Shown here piece after piece: positions 5,157 to 7,625 of a stretch of DNA of 7,625 nt. The position numbers and the translations under genes are program-made. The notes under the pieces are model-generated. The model had not been told where the DNA came from. It searched no databases and saw nothing but the letters and a program-made list of their open reading frames with translations. Positions within the stretch are counted from its first letter, which is position 1; the number at the start of each line of letters is the position of its first letter. The DNA comes from Gammaproteobacteria bacterium (GTDB lineage: Bacteria > Pseudomonadota > Gammaproteobacteria > Steroidobacterales > JABDKV01). The stretch covers positions 1-7,625 of the forward strand of contig JAOTXR010000092.1 in assembly GCA_029862285.1 (NCBI GenBank). The letters run 5' to 3'.

Positions 5157-7238
5157 ATGAGCGAGAAGCAGGATTTTCTGGTTGAAATTGGCACCGAGGA
5201 GCTTCCGCCCAAGGCGCTGAGACGATTGTCCGAAGTATTCGGCCAGGGCGTGCGCGACGGGTTGGACGAGGCTGGACTAACTTACGCCGAGGTGTCGTTA
5301 TTTGCCACACCGCGTCGACTGGGCGTACGTGTGCAACAACTCCTGTCCCGCCAACCCGATCGTGATATCGAAATGCGCGGCCCGCCCGCAAAGGTTGCTT
5401 TTGATGCCCAGGGCAAACCGACCCGGGCCGCGCAGGCATTTGCAGAGAAATGCGGCGTGAACGTCGACGCGCTGGAAAGACAGGAGACCGAAAAAGGTGT
5501 CTGGCTAATACATCGCGGCACCGAAACCGGACAAGCCGCCGCCAATCTGCTGCCTGACATTGTCGCCTCGGCGTTGGAAAAGTTACCCATTCCCAAGCGC
5601 ATGCGCTGGGGTTCGCGTGAATCTGAATTTGTACGCCCGGTGCATTGGGTACTGATGCTCCTCGACAAAAAAGTAGTACCCGCCCGATTATTCGACATCG
5701 ACACTGCGCGGTTAACTTATGGGCATCGCTTTCACGCGCCAAAAGCCATTAAAGTCCCCTCACCGCAGAAATACGAACAGCTACTGGAACACGGTCATGT
5801 GATCGCCGATTTTTACGCGCGCCGGGATCAAATCAACCGGGCTATCGATAGCGCAGCGAAGGCCGCCGGCGGCACCGCGGTCGCCGACGACGCCCTGCTG
5901 GACGAGGTGACCGCACTGGTCGAATGGCCAGTCGCTGTGACAGCCAGTTTTGACGAGCGTTTTTTGGAGTTGCCGGAAGAAGTGTTGATCGAAACTCTGC
6001 AGGCACACCAACGCTACTTCCCGATACGCGGTGACCGGCGACTGCTGCCGACTTTCATTACGATCAGCAATATCGAAAGCGCCGATATTGCACAGGTGCG
6101 TGCCGGCAACGAACGCGTTGTGAGGCCACGATTGGCGGATGCTGCCTTTTTCTGGGATGCGGACCGGCGTACGCCGTTGGTGGAGCGCAACGCAGCGCTG
6201 GCCGGCGTCGTGTTTCAGAAAAAACTCGGGACCGTGCAAGACAAATCGGCGCGAGTCGAGAAACTCTCGACCGCGCTGGCCGCAGCAATTGGTGCAGACC
6301 CGAAAGCGGCAGCACGTGCGGCACAGCTGGCAAAATGCGACTTGCTGACCGACATGGTCGGCGAGTTTCCGTCGTTGCAGGGAACCATGGGACGATACTA
6401 TGCGACGCACGACGGCGAGCTCCCCGAAGTCGCGGCGGCGCTCGAGGAACAATACCTGCCCCGTTACGCGGGCGACAGGCTACCGGCTTCCGCAACCGGA
6501 TGTGTGCTATCGGTGGCCGAAAAACTCGATACCATTGCCGGCATTTTTGCGATTGGCCAACGTCCTACCGGTACGCGCGACCCGTTTGCTTTGCGTCGCA
6601 ACGCCTTGGGTGTAATGCGTTTGCTCATTGAAAAGGAAAAGGATGTTGACCTGACTGCACTGATTGCAACCGCAGTGGACTTGCAGCCCGTGGATTGCGA
6701 CGACAAGGCGCTTGGGGAAGACATTTACCTGTATCTGCTGGAACGGCTACGGGCCTATTATCTGGACGATCCGGAAAGTGGCGTCAATACCCAGATGTTC
6801 GACGCGGTTGCAGCACGCCGTCCAGCGAGCCCGCTCGATTTTCATCAGCGTCTGCTGGCTGTGAGGGAATTCTGGCGTCTCGATGCGGCGGAGGCACTGG
6901 CGGCTGCCAACAAACGTATCGCGAATATCCTGCGCACAGCGAAAGACGACATCCCGGAGCAAGCGCGTGTGAGCGCACTCGAACTGGAAGCGGAAACAGC
7001 CCTGTATGAGCAACTTAAGCGGATGCAGGAAGAGGTGATGCCGTTGCTCAACGGTCGCGAATACAGCAGTGCGCTAACGCGACTCGCAGAGCTGCGCCCG
7101 GCCGTTGATCGCTTCTTCGATGATGTAATGGTCATGGATGAAGACGCCGGCTTGCGGCGTAACCGCCTGGCACTACTAGGCCAATTGCGGCGTTTGTTCC
7201 TGCACACTGCGGACCTCTCACGCATGCAGGTCGGATGA
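5157..7238 (+). CDS. glyS: Glycyl-tRNA synthetase, beta subunit
   Basis: tRNA-recognition subunit of the alpha2beta2 glycyl-tRNA synthetase, required with GlyQ for aminoacylation in the cytoplasm. 693 residues, close to the 689 of E. coli. The N-terminus DFLVEIGTEELPPKAL is the family signature. Further conserved blocks are FATPRRLGVRV, RGPPAKVAFDAQGKPTRAA, KRMRWGSRESEFVRPVHWV, TYGHRFHAP, FLELPEEVLIETLQAHQRYFP, RPRLADAAFFWDADR, the HD-like region KCDLLTDMVGEFPSLQGTMG (393-412) and DPFALRRNALGV (475-486). The C-terminal helical region, ending in FFDDVMVMDED (from 653), is the DALR-type anticodon-binding domain. The start is 17 bases after the glyQ stop. The stop codon overlaps the start of gmhB (ATGA), so the downstream gene is probably translationally coupled. 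No truncation or frameshift is seen. Confidence 0.99.
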   Translation: MSEKQDFLVEIGTEELPPKALRRLSEVFGQGVRDGLDEAGLTYAEVSLFATPRRLGVRVQQLLSRQPDRDIEMRGPPAKVAFDAQGKPTRAAQAFAEKCGVNVDALERQETEKGVWLIHRGTETGQAAANLLPDIVASALEKLPIPKRMRWGSRESEFVRPVHWVLMLLDKKVVPARLFDIDTARLTYGHRFHAPKAIKVPSPQKYEQLLEHGHVIADFYARRDQINRAIDSAAKAAGGTAVADDALLDEVTALVEWPVAVTASFDERFLELPEEVLIETLQAHQRYFPIRGDRRLLPTFITISNIESADIAQVRAGNERVVRPRLADAAFFWDADRRTPLVERNAALAGVVFQKKLGTVQDKSARVEKLSTALAAAIGADPKAAARAAQLAKCDLLTDMVGEFPSLQGTMGRYYATHDGELPEVAAALEEQYLPRYAGDRLPASATGCVLSVAEKLDTIAGIFAIGQRPTGTRDPFALRRNALGVMRLLIEKEKDVDLTALIATAVDLQPVDCDDKALGEDIYLYLLERLRAYYLDDPESGVNTQMFDAVAARRPASPLDFHQRLLAVREFWRLDAAEALAAANKRIANILRTAKDDIPEQARVSALELEAETALYEQLKRMQEEVMPLLNGREYSSALTRLAELRPAVDRFFDDVMVMDEDAGLRRNRLALLGQLRRLFLHTADLSRMQVG

Positions 7239-7625
7239 GCGCGCGCACCGGCTTTAAACTCGCGATACTGGATCGCGACGGCACGATCAACCGCGACTCT
7301 GCGGACTACATCAAAAACCCGGATGAGTGGAAGGCATTACCACGAAGCCTGGACGCAATCGGCCGGCTCTGTCACGCGGGCTGGACGGTATGCGTTGCCA
7401 GCAACCAGTCCGGTATTGGCCGAGGGCTGTTTTCAATCGTCGATCTGCACGCGATTCACGAAAAAATGCAGCGTGAACTGGCACCGTACGGTGGCCACAT
7501 TGAAGGCTTTTATTTTTGCCCGCACACACCGGACGACGAGTGCGACTGCCGCAAACCGAAAGCCGGATTGATGCACGAAATCGCCGACCGGTACAGGATG
7601 GAACTGGACGGTGTGCCAGTCATCG
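7235..7625 (+). CDS. gmhB: D-glycero-beta-D-manno-heptose 1,7-bisphosphate 7-phosphatase (3' end cut by window)
   Basis: HAD-superfamily phosphatase that removes the 7-phosphate of heptose 1,7-bisphosphate, a step in making ADP-heptose for the LPS inner core. The window holds 130 codons of a protein usually about 180-190 long, and no stop. Visible: HAD motif I LDRDGTIN (12-19) with nucleophile D13 and acid/base D15; motif II VASNQSGIGRG (54-64) with S56/N57; and the zinc loop FCPHTPDDECDCRKPKAG, whose ligands would be C95, H97, C103 and C105. The short zinc loop and DCRKP favour GmhB over the related histidinol-phosphatase domain of HisB, which is a weaker alternative. The start overlaps the glyS stop by four bases. 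GlyQ-glyS-gmhB is a recurring gammaproteobacterial order, often followed by an acyltransferase (plsC) that would lie outside this window. Confidence 0.92.
   Translation, partial: MSARTGFKLAILDRDGTINRDSADYIKNPDEWKALPRSLDAIGRLCHAGWTVCVASNQSGIGRGLFSIVDLHAIHEKMQRELAPYGGHIEGFYFCPHTPDDECDCRKPKAGLMHEIADRYRMELDGVPVI

Noticed and set aside
5155..5742. 195-codon minus-strand open frame inside glyS
   Set aside because: Lies fully within the glyS gene; its translation is Arg/Pro/Cys-rich and low in family-like pattern, as expected of an antisense shadow.
5781..6452. 223-codon minus-strand open frame inside glyS
   Set aside because: Antisense to a well-conserved part of glyS; no motif or upstream signal supports it.
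7517..7552. Shortened zinc loop of GmhB (C95-H97-C103-C105)
   Set aside because: The compact CPH-P--xCDCRKP form is common in the family; all four ligands are present, so it is not a defect.

Overview
The window is a chromosomal housekeeping segment from a gammaproteobacterium. The evidence is gene order and close protein similarity to that class: glnA, a DUF4124 gene and ntrBC on the minus strand, and glyQ-glyS-gmhB on the plus strand, the order I recall from Pseudomonas-like genomes. DNA is moderately GC-rich and codon use looks uniform. I cannot name the genus. No mobile element, CRISPR array, RNA gene, phage gene or defence gene is visible, and I do not see a novel multi-gene system. The points of interest are regulatory.

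Minus strand, read right to left from about 4080 to 1. A nitrogen-control block begins with a sigma-54 promoter and two NtrC-like sites upstream of glnA (glutamine synthetase, 2566-3975). A strong hairpin with a T-rich tail (2456-2489) follows. Next come a small exported DUF4124 protein (1839-2384), the PII-responsive sensor kinase NtrB (759-1829) and the response regulator NtrC (749 to beyond base 1, truncated by the window). NtrB phosphorylates NtrC when nitrogen is limiting, and NtrC-P with sigma-54 then drives glnA, so the block encodes its own control loop.

Plus strand, from 4225 to the end. GlyQ (alpha) and GlyS (beta) form the heterotetrameric glycyl-tRNA synthetase. They are followed, with a 4-base ATGA overlap, by gmhB (heptose bisphosphate phosphatase for LPS inner-core heptose), which is cut by the window end.

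The 249-base divergent spacer between glnA and glyQ (3976-4224) holds nearly all the regulatory signals. These are the glnA ribosome binding site, a leader with a tandem repeat and hairpin, the sigma-54 element, two NtrC-like sites 32 bp apart, and a palindrome abutting a -10-like TATACT only 10 bases before glyQ. The 181-base spacer 2385-2565 holds the terminator/attenuator hairpin and a second small hairpin before the DUF4124 ribosome binding site.
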